This document shows, piece after piece, positions 32,498-40,952 of a stretch of 64,000 nucleotides of DNA (position 1 is its first letter; each line of letters starts with the position of its first letter). The DNA comes from Pseudomonas fluorescens. GTDB taxonomy: Bacteria; Pseudomonadota; Gammaproteobacteria; Pseudomonadales; Pseudomonadaceae. The notes under the pieces were generated by a model. That model was given only the letters and a program-made list of their open reading frames with translations, searched no databases and was not told the DNA's origin. The stretch covers positions 92,672-156,671 of the forward strand of contig NZ_LVEJ01000024.1 in the NCBI RefSeq assembly GCF_001648775.1. Direction: 5' to 3'. The position numbers and the translations under genes were made by a program.

Positions 32498-34348
32498 ATG
32501 GATGACTTCAAGACACTGATCGCCTACTCCCGCAAAAACGCCATGCGCCGTCTGGTGCGCTGCCTGTTTGCGGAAAACATCCTCGACCGAGCGGCCCTGA
32601 GCTTTTCCGTCGAGGGCAACCAGGCCACGTATCCGCTCAAGGGTGGCCGCGCACACCTGGCCTTTTCCGACATCGCCAAAGGCCCGGCCGACACCGTGGT
32701 CAACGACGGTGACGTGGTGCTGGTCACCGATGAAGGCGTGCGCCAGCTCATCACCAGCCATCAGGACATGCTCGATGTGCTGCGTGACAGCTTCGACTTC
32801 GCGCCGACCGACGAAGGTATCGCCGGGCTCAAGGCCGACATGGAAAACAGCCTGAGCAACGACGCCCACGCCCGTCAGCATCGCCAGCAGTGGAACGCCC
32901 GACTGGCACAGGCCACCAGGGAGGCCGAGCTGAACAGTTTCACCGACTACCTGCGCCAGCACACCAGAACCAAGGACGCGGCCATTCTTCTCGATCAGTG
33001 GGGTTCACTCGAAGGCCACCCGTATTACCCGACCTGGAAAGCCCGCCCCGGCCTGACCGATGAAGAAGTCGAGCAACTCTCGCCCGAGTTCAACGCACAG
33101 GTGCCGCTGCGCATTGCCGCACTGCGCGCCGACAACGCGAAAAGCGAAAGCATGCCGCACGTGATCGATTACCGCGCCTGGTTCGCCGAGAATTTCCCGG
33201 CGCAATGGGAGCAATGGAAAGCCGCACTGAACAACAAGGGTCTGGACGAAAACCAGTGGCTGCCGTTGCCGATTCACGGCTGGCATTTGCAGGCCTACGT
33301 GCTGGAAACCTTCGCGCAGGAAATCGCCGACGGCATTCTGATCACCGACGGCCCGAACCTGCCCACCCTGCCGACCATGTCGTACCGCACGATGATGCCG
33401 CTGCTGGATGACTGCGCACCGCTGATCAAACTGCCCATCGCGGTGTGGATGACCAGCGAACTGCGCAGCCTGCAGGCGAAATCGATTCATATGGGCCCGC
33501 GCATCAGCACGGTGATCAGCAAGATTCTGCAAGTGGAAAACGGCTTCGATCAACGCCTGGAAATCTTCCCGGAAGAAATTGGCGTGCGTTACAAAAACGC
33601 GGTCACGCAGGACGATCATCCGGGCCGGCATTTGTCCGTGGTCTATCGCAGCAGTGCGCCAGCGTTCGAACGCCGTGATGATTGCCTGCCGATTACCGTG
33701 GCGTCGCTGTTCACCCGTTTGCCCGGCAGCGGCCGCCCGCTGTTCACCGACCTGATCGAGCGCGACGGCGTGCGCGCCACTGCCGCGCAGGTCGAGAGCT
33801 GGTTCCGCGATTACGCCAAAGTGGTCACGCACCCGGTGGTGGCGATCTACTTGATGTACGGTATCGGCCTCGAAGCGCACCAGCAAAACACCATGGTGCT
33901 GTTCTCGCCCGACGGCAAGGCGCGGAGCCTGCTGATCCGCGATTTCGGCGATGGCCGCACGTATGCGCCGTTGCTGGAAGGTCGTGGCTACAGCCTGCAA
34001 CCGCACGTGCAACCGGGTATTCTGCCGACGGTGTTCTCGGGTGACATCGAGCCGGTGCGCATGTTTGTGCTGGACGCTGCTTTCCTCACGCACCTGCACG
34101 AAATCGCCCTGTGGCTGAGTAAGGAATACGGCTTCAACAACACGCGACTGTGGCAGGTGTTGCGCGAGGAAACCGACCTCGCCTTCGAAGCGGTGCGCGA
34201 CCGTGTCGCGGCAGACGTGTGGGAAGTCGAGCACAAGGCGTTCGTCGAAGATCCATGGCCGACCCGCTCGTTGTTGCGCATGCACATGATGCAGTACAGC
34301 AACTATCGTTTGCAGCACACCCTGACCAACCCGCTTGCTAGCGTTTAA
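32498..34348 (+). CDS. IucA/IucC-family NRPS-independent siderophore (NIS) synthetase
   Basis: A 616-residue NIS synthetase, of typical length. The N-terminal thumb region precedes a nucleotide-binding part with LPIHGWHLQAYV and KSIHMGPRISTVI, and the catalytic palm carries EAHQQNT (His461) and the downstream LIRDFGDGRTY. It adenylates a carboxylate such as citrate and couples it to an amine. This is the only NIS synthetase in the locus, whereas staphyloferrin B needs three, so the product must be simpler or the enzyme must act more than once. It starts 36 bases after the opine dehydrogenase gene. Confidence 0.92.
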   Translation: MDDFKTLIAYSRKNAMRRLVRCLFAENILDRAALSFSVEGNQATYPLKGGRAHLAFSDIAKGPADTVVNDGDVVLVTDEGVRQLITSHQDMLDVLRDSFDFAPTDEGIAGLKADMENSLSNDAHARQHRQQWNARLAQATREAELNSFTDYLRQHTRTKDAAILLDQWGSLEGHPYYPTWKARPGLTDEEVEQLSPEFNAQVPLRIAALRADNAKSESMPHVIDYRAWFAENFPAQWEQWKAALNNKGLDENQWLPLPIHGWHLQAYVLETFAQEIADGILITDGPNLPTLPTMSYRTMMPLLDDCAPLIKLPIAVWMTSELRSLQAKSIHMGPRISTVISKILQVENGFDQRLEIFPEEIGVRYKNAVTQDDHPGRHLSVVYRSSAPAFERRDDCLPITVASLFTRLPGSGRPLFTDLIERDGVRATAAQVESWFRDYAKVVTHPVVAIYLMYGIGLEAHQQNTMVLFSPDGKARSLLIRDFGDGRTYAPLLEGRGYSLQPHVQPGILPTVFSGDIEPVRMFVLDAAFLTHLHEIALWLSKEYGFNNTRLWQVLREETDLAFEAVRDRVAADVWEVEHKAFVEDPWPTRSLLRMHMMQYSNYRLQHTLTNPLASV

Positions 34349-34361
34349 CCGAGGCTGACTC

Positions 34362-35603
34362 ATGTCCCATGCAGGTGCCATCCAGGGTTCGAGCGTAAGA
34401 ATCCTGATTTATCTTCTATTTGCGATCCAGTTGGTGTCGATGGGCGCGATGGAAATGAGCGGGCCGTTCTGGCCTGTCCACCTGCGTGGGCTGACGACGT
34501 CGGAGTCGCTATTCAGCTTCGCCAGCATCGCCGTGTACGTCGGGCCGATGCTCGGCATTATTCTCACCAGTGCATTCTGGGGCCGTATCGGTGACCGCTA
34601 CGGCCACAAGTTGATGATGATCCGTGCCCTCGCCGGTTTGTCGTTGACCCAGCTTGGGCTGGCCCTGTTCAGTGACATCTGGGTCATTCTGATCCTGCGT
34701 TTCCTGCAAGGCGCGTTTGCCGGCTACATTGCCCCGGCACAGGCCTATGGCGTCAGCATCGAGGCGCCGTCGCGGCGCGCACGGCTGTTCGCCATCCTGC
34801 AGATTTCCACCAACGTCGGCTCATTGCTCGGCGCGGTGGTCGGCGGTTTGATCCTCGATTACGCGACGTTCTTCTGGATCAACATCATCGCCTCGGCGTT
34901 GTGCGCGGTATGCACCGTGATCGCCGCCGTGACGTTGCCGGACGTGCCGCCGGTGAAGAAAACCGTGGTCACGGACAAAGCTGCGCCGGTGCGTTCCGCC
35001 AGCCTCTGGCAAGGTTCGCCATTGCTGTCGCTGCTCGGCGTGATGGGCATTCTGCTGTTGGCGCGAATGCTGCCGCAGACCTCGTTCTCGCTGTATGTCA
35101 GCTCGGTGTTCGACGTCAGCAATTCGGTGGTCGGCCTGTGCTACGGCTTGCTCGCGCTGGGCTTTATTTTGTCGGCCACCGCCTGGTCGCGCTATTTCGA
35201 ACACCGTGGCCAACAGGACACCTTGCAGCGCATGACTTACGTCGTGCTCGGTTGCATCGTCCTCACCGCAATAGCAGGCATCACCCGTAACCCGCTGGTG
35301 TTTGTCATCGCCTACTTCATTTGGGGCGTACTGCTCGGTGCCACCACGCCGGTGCTGATGGCGCTGATCTCGAAAACCGCCGACAGCTCGCAGCAAGGTC
35401 ATGTGCTGGGAATTGCCCAAGGCACCGCGCAGTTCGCTTCGATTGCCGGGATTTCCGCTGGTGGCTTGCTCAGTCAGGTTTACGGTTTGCAGTACACCTA
35501 TCTGTTTGTCTGTCTGGCGTACGTCGTTGCACTGATCCCGATTGTCGCCCTGCGCTACTGGCCTGCGGTGATGCAACCGAGCCCTGCCCCGGACGGGGAC
35601 TGA
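34362..35603 (+). CDS. MFS transporter, probable siderophore exporter
   Basis: A 413-residue major facilitator protein with 12 hydrophobic segments. The loop GRIGDRYGHKLMMIRAL between segments 2 and 3 is the MFS signature of drug/siderophore efflux members, and LQGAFAGYIAPAQAYG resembles motif C-type exporter sequence. It follows the NIS synthetase by 13 bases and occupies the SbnD position, so export of the finished siderophore across the inner membrane is likely. The direction of transport is inferred from context. Confidence 0.82.
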   Translation: MSHAGAIQGSSVRILIYLLFAIQLVSMGAMEMSGPFWPVHLRGLTTSESLFSFASIAVYVGPMLGIILTSAFWGRIGDRYGHKLMMIRALAGLSLTQLGLALFSDIWVILILRFLQGAFAGYIAPAQAYGVSIEAPSRRARLFAILQISTNVGSLLGAVVGGLILDYATFFWINIIASALCAVCTVIAAVTLPDVPPVKKTVVTDKAAPVRSASLWQGSPLLSLLGVMGILLLARMLPQTSFSLYVSSVFDVSNSVVGLCYGLLALGFILSATAWSRYFEHRGQQDTLQRMTYVVLGCIVLTAIAGITRNPLVFVIAYFIWGVLLGATTPVLMALISKTADSSQQGHVLGIAQGTAQFASIAGISAGGLLSQVYGLQYTYLFVCLAYVVALIPIVALRYWPAVMQPSPAPDGD

Positions 35604-35618
35604 TCAAGGAGCCTGCTT

Positions 35619-36803
35619 TTGAATATTGAACAACTGCGCGCCGACACTCCCGCCGTCGCGCAACTGATCCACTTCAACAACGCTGGCGCGGCACTGATGC
35701 CCACGCCGGTGATCGAGACGATGACCCGACACATTCAGCTTGAAGCGAATCTGGGCGGCTATGAAGCGGCCGCACAGCAATCGGCCGAAGTGGAGAACGT
35801 CTATGGCGCCATCGGCCGGTTGATCAACGCCGCCCCTGACGAAATCGCGGTGATCGAAAACGCGACTCGCGCCTGGGACATGGCCTTCTATTCATTGCCG
35901 CTGCAACCGGGCGATGTGGTGCTGACCTCAACCACTGAGTACGCCGGCAACTACATTCCTTACCTGCAACTGAAGCAGCGGCGTGGCATCGAGATTCGGC
36001 TCATCCCCAATGATGAACACGGCCAGATCTCGTTAGCGGCGCTTGAAACGTTGCTCGCCGATGAACGGATCGCGCTGATCTCGTTGCCGGTTATCGCCAC
36101 CAATGGCGGCCCGGTGCAGCCCATCGAACAGATTGGCGCTCTCGCCCGCGCGGCCGGCGTGCTGTTTTTGCTCGACGCTTGTCAGGGTGTCGGGCAGATG
36201 CCGATTGATGTGCAGAAGATCGGCTGCCACATGCTCGCCGCCACCAGCCGCAAATACTTGCGAGGGCCGCGCGGGATGGGATTTTTGTATGTCGAAAGGT
36301 CTCTGTGTCAGAACCTCGAACCGGCGTTTCTCGACCTGCATGCCGCCTCTTTGCAGAACGCAGAAACGTTCACGATCCGCGCCGATGCCCGGCGTTTCGA
36401 GAACTGGGAATGCAATGTCGCGGCCAAACTCGGCCTCGGTGCGGCGGTGGAATACGCGCTGGCGCAAGGCGTAGAAGCGATGTGGCAACGCATCCAGCGA
36501 TTAGCCGACTACCTGCGCCAGCAACTGGCCGAGATCCCCGGCATCACGCCGCGAGACCTGGGCGCGGTGAAGTCCGGCATTGTCACTTTCAGCCATCGCA
36601 ACAGCTCTGCCGCACAGGTTCAACAGTGGCTGGCCGGCCAGGAAAAACGCATCAACGTCAGCACTTCAACCTTTCGCTCGACCCTGCTCGACATGCAACA
36701 GCGGGACTTGCTGGAAGTCAGCCGTGCTTCGCTGCACGCGTACAACAGCGAGGCAGAAATCGACACGATGATTGCCGCATTACGCGCGCTGCCGAACGTC
36801 TGA
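35619..36803 (+). CDS. Class V PLP aminotransferase (cysteine desulfurase-like fold)
   Basis: A 394-residue fold-type I enzyme. The PLP lysine is Lys212 in ATSRKYLRGPRG, and Asp186 in FLLDACQG pairs with the ring nitrogen. The RGPRG after the lysine places it near the isopenicillin-N epimerase / selenocysteine-lyase-like subgroup and not with true IscS proteins. It uses a TTG start (35619) with AAGGAG upstream, the only TTG start in the operon. It is the last biosynthetic gene before the sigma factor. A role in making or racemising an amino-acid precursor is possible; the substrate is unknown, and I know of no counterpart in staphyloferrin B loci. Confidence 0.75.
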   Translation: MNIEQLRADTPAVAQLIHFNNAGAALMPTPVIETMTRHIQLEANLGGYEAAAQQSAEVENVYGAIGRLINAAPDEIAVIENATRAWDMAFYSLPLQPGDVVLTSTTEYAGNYIPYLQLKQRRGIEIRLIPNDEHGQISLAALETLLADERIALISLPVIATNGGPVQPIEQIGALARAAGVLFLLDACQGVGQMPIDVQKIGCHMLAATSRKYLRGPRGMGFLYVERSLCQNLEPAFLDLHAASLQNAETFTIRADARRFENWECNVAAKLGLGAAVEYALAQGVEAMWQRIQRLADYLRQQLAEIPGITPRDLGAVKSGIVTFSHRNSSAAQVQQWLAGQEKRINVSTSTFRSTLLDMQQRDLLEVSRASLHAYNSEAEIDTMIAALRALPNV

Positions 36804-36853
36804 ACAGGACACCAATCGGCGCTTGCGTCGCAGACGGTTTGTAAACTAGCATT

Positions 36854-36872
36854 GGGAATACTTCTCAATTGC
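36854..36872. promoter_or_regulatory. Candidate Fur box before the ECF sigma gene
   Basis: GGGAATACTTCTCAATTGC contains the TTCTCA-TTGC core common to Fur boxes ahead of pseudomonad FecI-type genes and matches the 19-base consensus at 10 positions. It ends 16 bases before the sigma start codon. Confidence 0.5.
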
Positions 36873-36888
36873 ATGAAAATCTGCAGCC

Positions 36889-37401
36889 ATGAGCGAAACC
36901 CTTCCCGCGAATAACGACCACCTGCGCGCGATCGAAGCCCTGTACAGCGGCCATCACGGCTGGCTGTACGCGACGCTGAGAAAAAAACTGGGGAACGCCA
37001 TGGATGCGGCGGATCTGGCGCAGGACACCTTCACCCGCATCCTCGCCTCGCAAGTCACCGTCATCGAACAGCCACGCGCCTATCTGAGCTGCGTGGCCAA
37101 GGGCATTCTGGTCAACTGGTATCAGCGCAAGGCGCTGGAACGCGCTTATCTGGACGCCCTCGCCCATGTGCCGGCGCCGGAAGTGCCCTCGCCGGAATTG
37201 CGCTTCATGGTGCTGGAAACCCTGCACGAAATCGACGCGATGCTCGACGCCCTGCCGCCGCTGGTCAAACGTGCTTTCCTGCTGTCGCAAATCAGCGGCC
37301 TGAAATACGACGACATCGCCGAACAGCTGGGCGTGTCGCTGATCACCGTCAAACGCTACATGAAGCAAGCCTTCGTGCAGTGCCTGTTGCTGGTGGAGTG
37401 A
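36889..37401 (+). CDS. FecI-type ECF sigma factor
   Basis: A 170-residue iron-starvation ECF sigma factor. Region 2 includes DAADLAQDTFTRIL, and region 4 is a HTH with ISGLKYDDIAEQLGVSLITV. The stop codon directly abuts the FecR gene, the standard anti-sigma partner, and a signalling TonB receptor follows. Expected logic: ferric siderophore binding to the receptor releases the factor from FecR, and it then transcribes the receptor genes. A Fur box upstream suggests derepression in low iron. The conserved promoter blocks before both receptors are its probable targets. Confidence 0.92.
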   Translation: MSETLPANNDHLRAIEALYSGHHGWLYATLRKKLGNAMDAADLAQDTFTRILASQVTVIEQPRAYLSCVAKGILVNWYQRKALERAYLDALAHVPAPEVPSPELRFMVLETLHEIDAMLDALPPLVKRAFLLSQISGLKYDDIAEQLGVSLITVKRYMKQAFVQCLLLVE

Positions 37402-38379
37402 ATGCTCACTCGTCGCCATGAACCGCACCTCGATCACCAGGCCCTGGAAGAAGCGGCCGACTGGTTGATCCGCATGAGTGAAGGCGAACTCAGCGACACC
37501 GAACGCAGCGAATGGGAATGCTGGAAAGTCAGTACATCCGAGCGCGCTCGTGCCTGGGCCCGCGCGCAGTTATTGCAGACCAAACTCGGCGGCCTGCCAC
37601 CGTCGCTGGCGATGTCGGCACTCGATCGCCCGAGCAGCCCGGAACGGCGCGCGGCATTGGGCAAACTGGCGCTGATTCTGGCGGTCCTGCCGGCCGGCTG
37701 GGGCAGCTGGAAGCTGGCAGAGTCCCAGCAGTGGTCGGCCGACTATCGCACCGCGGTTGGACAGCAACGCGAGTTGACCCTGGCCGACGGTTCGAAAATC
37801 ACCCTGAACACCAACACCGCCATCGACGTGCTGTTCGACGCCAATCAACGCCTCATCCATCTGCGCGAAGGCGAAATACTGGTGCAAACCGCCCCGGACA
37901 TCGCCCCACTGGCGCGGCCGTTTCTGGTCAGCACCCGCCAGGGCCGCATGCAGGCGCTGGGCACGCGATTCACCGTTCGCGAGCTGCAACCACGCACCCA
38001 CCTGGCCGTGCTGGAAGGCGCGGTCAAAGTCGAACTCGCGGACAATCGCCAGAGCACCCCGCTGATCGTCAACGCCGGTCAACGCACCGATTTCTCTTCC
38101 TACACCTTTGGCCAGCTCAGCGTTGCCGACCGCTACATCGGCGCCTGGACCCAAGGCATGCTGATGGCCGACAAGATGCGCCTGGCCGATTTCGTCGATG
38201 AGCTGACGCGCTATCGCCGTGGCTTCGTGCGCCTCGATCCGGCAATCGCCGATCTGCGCATTTCCGGTGCCTACCCGATCAGCGACAGCCAGCGCACCTT
38301 GAACATGCTGGCGCAAACCTACCCGATCCTCGTCAGCGGCCACTTGAATGGCTACTGGGTCATGCTCTCCCCGGCCTGA
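37402..38379 (+). CDS. FecR-type anti-sigma factor
   Basis: A 325-residue inner-membrane regulator. The N-terminal cytoplasmic DUF4880-like helix region (about 12-55, EEAADWLIRMSEGELSDTER) binds the sigma factor, a single hydrophobic segment follows (about 90-108), and the periplasmic FecR domain spans about 125-230 (ADGSKITLNTNTAIDVLFDA). The C-terminal part (from about 260) would contact the receptor's STN domain. The ATG follows the sigma gene's stop without a gap, so the two are translationally coupled and made in balance. Confidence 0.92.
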   Translation: MLTRRHEPHLDHQALEEAADWLIRMSEGELSDTERSEWECWKVSTSERARAWARAQLLQTKLGGLPPSLAMSALDRPSSPERRAALGKLALILAVLPAGWGSWKLAESQQWSADYRTAVGQQRELTLADGSKITLNTNTAIDVLFDANQRLIHLREGEILVQTAPDIAPLARPFLVSTRQGRMQALGTRFTVRELQPRTHLAVLEGAVKVELADNRQSTPLIVNAGQRTDFSSYTFGQLSVADRYIGAWTQGMLMADKMRLADFVDELTRYRRGFVRLDPAIADLRISGAYPISDSQRTLNMLAQTYPILVSGHLNGYWVMLSPA

Positions 38380-38401
38380 GAGAAAAAATATTTGCCGCCC
38401 C

Positions 38402-38429
38402 GGTGATACTTTTTCTGATCTCGACTGGC
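38402..38429 (+). promoter_or_regulatory. Candidate ECF-sigma promoter of the signalling receptor
   Basis: GGTGATACTTTTTC (38402-38415) and CGACTGGC (38422-38429) lie 47 bases before the receptor ATG, with block starts 20 bases apart. The same blocks, spacing and start distance recur before the receptor gene at 26779. No other copy was noticed in the window by eye. Confidence 0.65.
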
Positions 38430-38476
38430 TATTGGGGAGAAGCACCTTTCCGTCCTGTTTATAGGTCCATCCATCC

Positions 38477-40891
38477 ATGCTTGCTGCACGCCGCCTGCGC
38501 CCGGATCGTCAGTTCAAACCAGTTATTCGCAGTGCGTTGCTAAGCCTTGTCCTGATCGGTGCCGTTTGCCCGTTTGCCTTGGCCGCCGTGCCGGTGCAAC
38601 TGGATGCTGTCGCGATCCAGGCCTACAACATTCCCGCCGGACCACTGGGCGCGACCTTGTCGAGCTTTGCCGTGGACGCCGGTATCGCGCTGTCGTTTGA
38701 GCCGTCGCTGACCGAAGGCCTGCGCAGCCCTGCGCTGATCGGCAAGTTCTCGACGCAGGCAGCGGTCAATCGATTGCTTGAGGGCAGTGGCCTGGACATG
38801 GTGCTGCGCAGCGACGGCAGCTACACGCTGGTGCCGCGCCGATTGACACTGGATGAAACCGCGGTGATCGGCACCGACAAGCGCCCCGATGCCCTGCCGC
38901 CGGTGTATGCCGGTGGCCAGGTCGCCAATGGCGGGCGCCTGGGCCTGCTCGGCAATACCGACGTGATGGACGCGCCGTTCAGCGTCAGCACTTACACCTC
39001 GGCGCTGATCAAAGATCAACAGGCGGTGACCGTCGGCGATGTACTGGAGCGCGATTCCTCGGTGCGCTCCACCGGGCAGACCGGAGGGATTGTCGATTCG
39101 TTCTTCATCCGTGGCTTTCCCGTCGGCGAAGGCAACCTCGGTGAACTGGCCTTCGATGGCGTGTACGGTGTGGCACCCAATTACCGCGTATTCACCGAAT
39201 ACGCCGAGCGCATCGAACTGGTCAAAGGCCCCGGCGCCCTGCTTTACGGCATGTCACCCAACAACGCGGTCGGCGGTGTGATCAACGTGGTGCCCAAGCG
39301 CTCGCTCGATGAAGACCTGACGCGTTTCACCGCCAGTTACGCCATGGACTCGCAGCTCGGCGGGCACCTCGATGTCAGTCGGCGTTTCGGCGAAGAACGC
39401 CGCTTCGGCGTGCGCATCAATGGCAGCACGCAACTGGGCGACACGGTGATCGACGATCAATCGCGGCACGTCGACATCGGCGCGATTTCCCTCGACTATC
39501 AGGGCGAACGCCTGCGCACAACGTTCGACTGGCTCAGCCAAAAGGAAAGCTTCGACGCCGCCTCACGGCCGTTTCTCATTGCTCCGGGCGTCGACATTCC
39601 TTCCGCCGCCAACGGCCGCAGCAACGTCAGTCAGGATTGGGGCTGGTCGAAAACCCGTGACAAGTCGGCGCTGTTCAGCGGCGAATATGACCTCAGCGAT
39701 GCGTTGACGGTGTTCGCCCACGCCGGTGGCGGCAAGTCCGATGTCGCACGGATGTCCGACCAGACGCCGACCATCATCAACTCGGCCGGCGATACCTCTT
39801 CGATCCCGGGCTATTACAAATTCGAAGTCGAGCGTTACACCGTCGACAGCGGTGCGCGACTGCGTTTCGATACCGGGCCGGTCACGCACCGCGCCACCGT
39901 GCAGGTCAGTCGCTACCGCGACGTGTTGTCACGCGGGATCATCTCCGGCGCGCCGATCCTGTCGAATATCTATCACCCGGTGGACCGCCCGGAACCGTAC
40001 ATCCCCAAGCCGGATACGCCGAAAGTGTCGGAAAGCGAACTGACGGGTGTCGCGCTCGCTGACACCTTGTCGATCCTCGATGATCGCGCGCAACTGACCC
40101 TCGGCGTGCGCAAACAGAACATCAAGTCCGACAACTACAACGCCGCCGGCGTGGTGACCACGGCCTACGACGACGGCCGGACGACACCGTTGTTCGGCGC
40201 CGTGATCAAACCCTGGGATCACGTTTCGTTCTACTACAACTACCTCGAAGGCTTGAGCAAGGGCGACATCGCCCCCTCCACCGCGTCCAATGCCGGCGAG
40301 ATCTTTGCCCCGTACATTTCCCGCCAGCACGAACTCGGGGTGAAAGCCGATTACGGCACGTTCACCTCCACCCTCGCGCTGTTTCAAATCAGCAAACCCA
40401 GCGGCGAACTGGCCGCCGGCGTGTTCTCGGTGCAGGGCGAACAGCGCAACCGGGGCCTGGAGTTGAACGTGTTCGGCGAAGTCACACCGGGCACTCGCCT
40501 GCTCGGCGGCGTGACCTTGCTCAATGCCGAACTGACCAAATCCGGGGTGGCCGCCAACCGTGGCAATAAGCCGGTCGGCGTGCCGGAAGTTCAGGCCAAC
40601 CTCTGGGCCGAATGGGACACGCCATGGCTCGAAGGCCTGACGCTGACCGGCGGTGCCATCCACACCGGCAGCCAATACGTGAACCAGGCCAACACGCAAA
40701 AACTCGATGACTGGACCCGCTTCGATGTCGGCGCACGCTACACCACGCGCATCGATGATCGACCGACCACGTTTCGCGCCACGGTGCAGAACGTGTTCGA
40801 CCACGAGTACTGGTCGGGTGTCGCTTCTTATGGCGCGTTCTCCCAAGGCTCACCGCGAACCTTATTACTGTCGGCAACTGTCGATTTCTGA
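38477..40891 (+). CDS. TonB-dependent siderophore receptor with STN signalling domain
   Basis: An 804-residue outer-membrane transducer. After the signal peptide (about 1-36) comes an STN domain (about 45-120, with IPAGPLGATLSSFAVDAGI), then the plug (about 145-265, VKGPGALLYGMSP) and a barrel ending in LSATVDF. The STN domain touches FecR across the periplasm, so this receptor both imports and reports its ferric siderophore. It directly follows ecf and fecR. The plug and barrel are closely similar to those of the receptor at 24563, which lacks STN; a duplication that included the promoter is the simplest explanation. Confidence 0.94.
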   Translation: MLAARRLRPDRQFKPVIRSALLSLVLIGAVCPFALAAVPVQLDAVAIQAYNIPAGPLGATLSSFAVDAGIALSFEPSLTEGLRSPALIGKFSTQAAVNRLLEGSGLDMVLRSDGSYTLVPRRLTLDETAVIGTDKRPDALPPVYAGGQVANGGRLGLLGNTDVMDAPFSVSTYTSALIKDQQAVTVGDVLERDSSVRSTGQTGGIVDSFFIRGFPVGEGNLGELAFDGVYGVAPNYRVFTEYAERIELVKGPGALLYGMSPNNAVGGVINVVPKRSLDEDLTRFTASYAMDSQLGGHLDVSRRFGEERRFGVRINGSTQLGDTVIDDQSRHVDIGAISLDYQGERLRTTFDWLSQKESFDAASRPFLIAPGVDIPSAANGRSNVSQDWGWSKTRDKSALFSGEYDLSDALTVFAHAGGGKSDVARMSDQTPTIINSAGDTSSIPGYYKFEVERYTVDSGARLRFDTGPVTHRATVQVSRYRDVLSRGIISGAPILSNIYHPVDRPEPYIPKPDTPKVSESELTGVALADTLSILDDRAQLTLGVRKQNIKSDNYNAAGVVTTAYDDGRTTPLFGAVIKPWDHVSFYYNYLEGLSKGDIAPSTASNAGEIFAPYISRQHELGVKADYGTFTSTLALFQISKPSGELAAGVFSVQGEQRNRGLELNVFGEVTPGTRLLGGVTLLNAELTKSGVAANRGNKPVGVPEVQANLWAEWDTPWLEGLTLTGGAIHTGSQYVNQANTQKLDDWTRFDVGARYTTRIDDRPTTFRATVQNVFDHEYWSGVASYGAFSQGSPRTLLLSATVDF

Positions 40892-40952
40892 AACGTTCAG
40901 GCAGGTGACGGTGTGAGCCGTTGGCCGATCTGACTTTGCAAAGGCTTTGACC

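Noticed and set aside
26890..36803. Complete staphyloferrin B cluster
   Set aside because: Only one NIS synthetase is present, SbnB is replaced by an opine dehydrogenase, and the carboxylate enzyme is CitE-like, so the product should be different.
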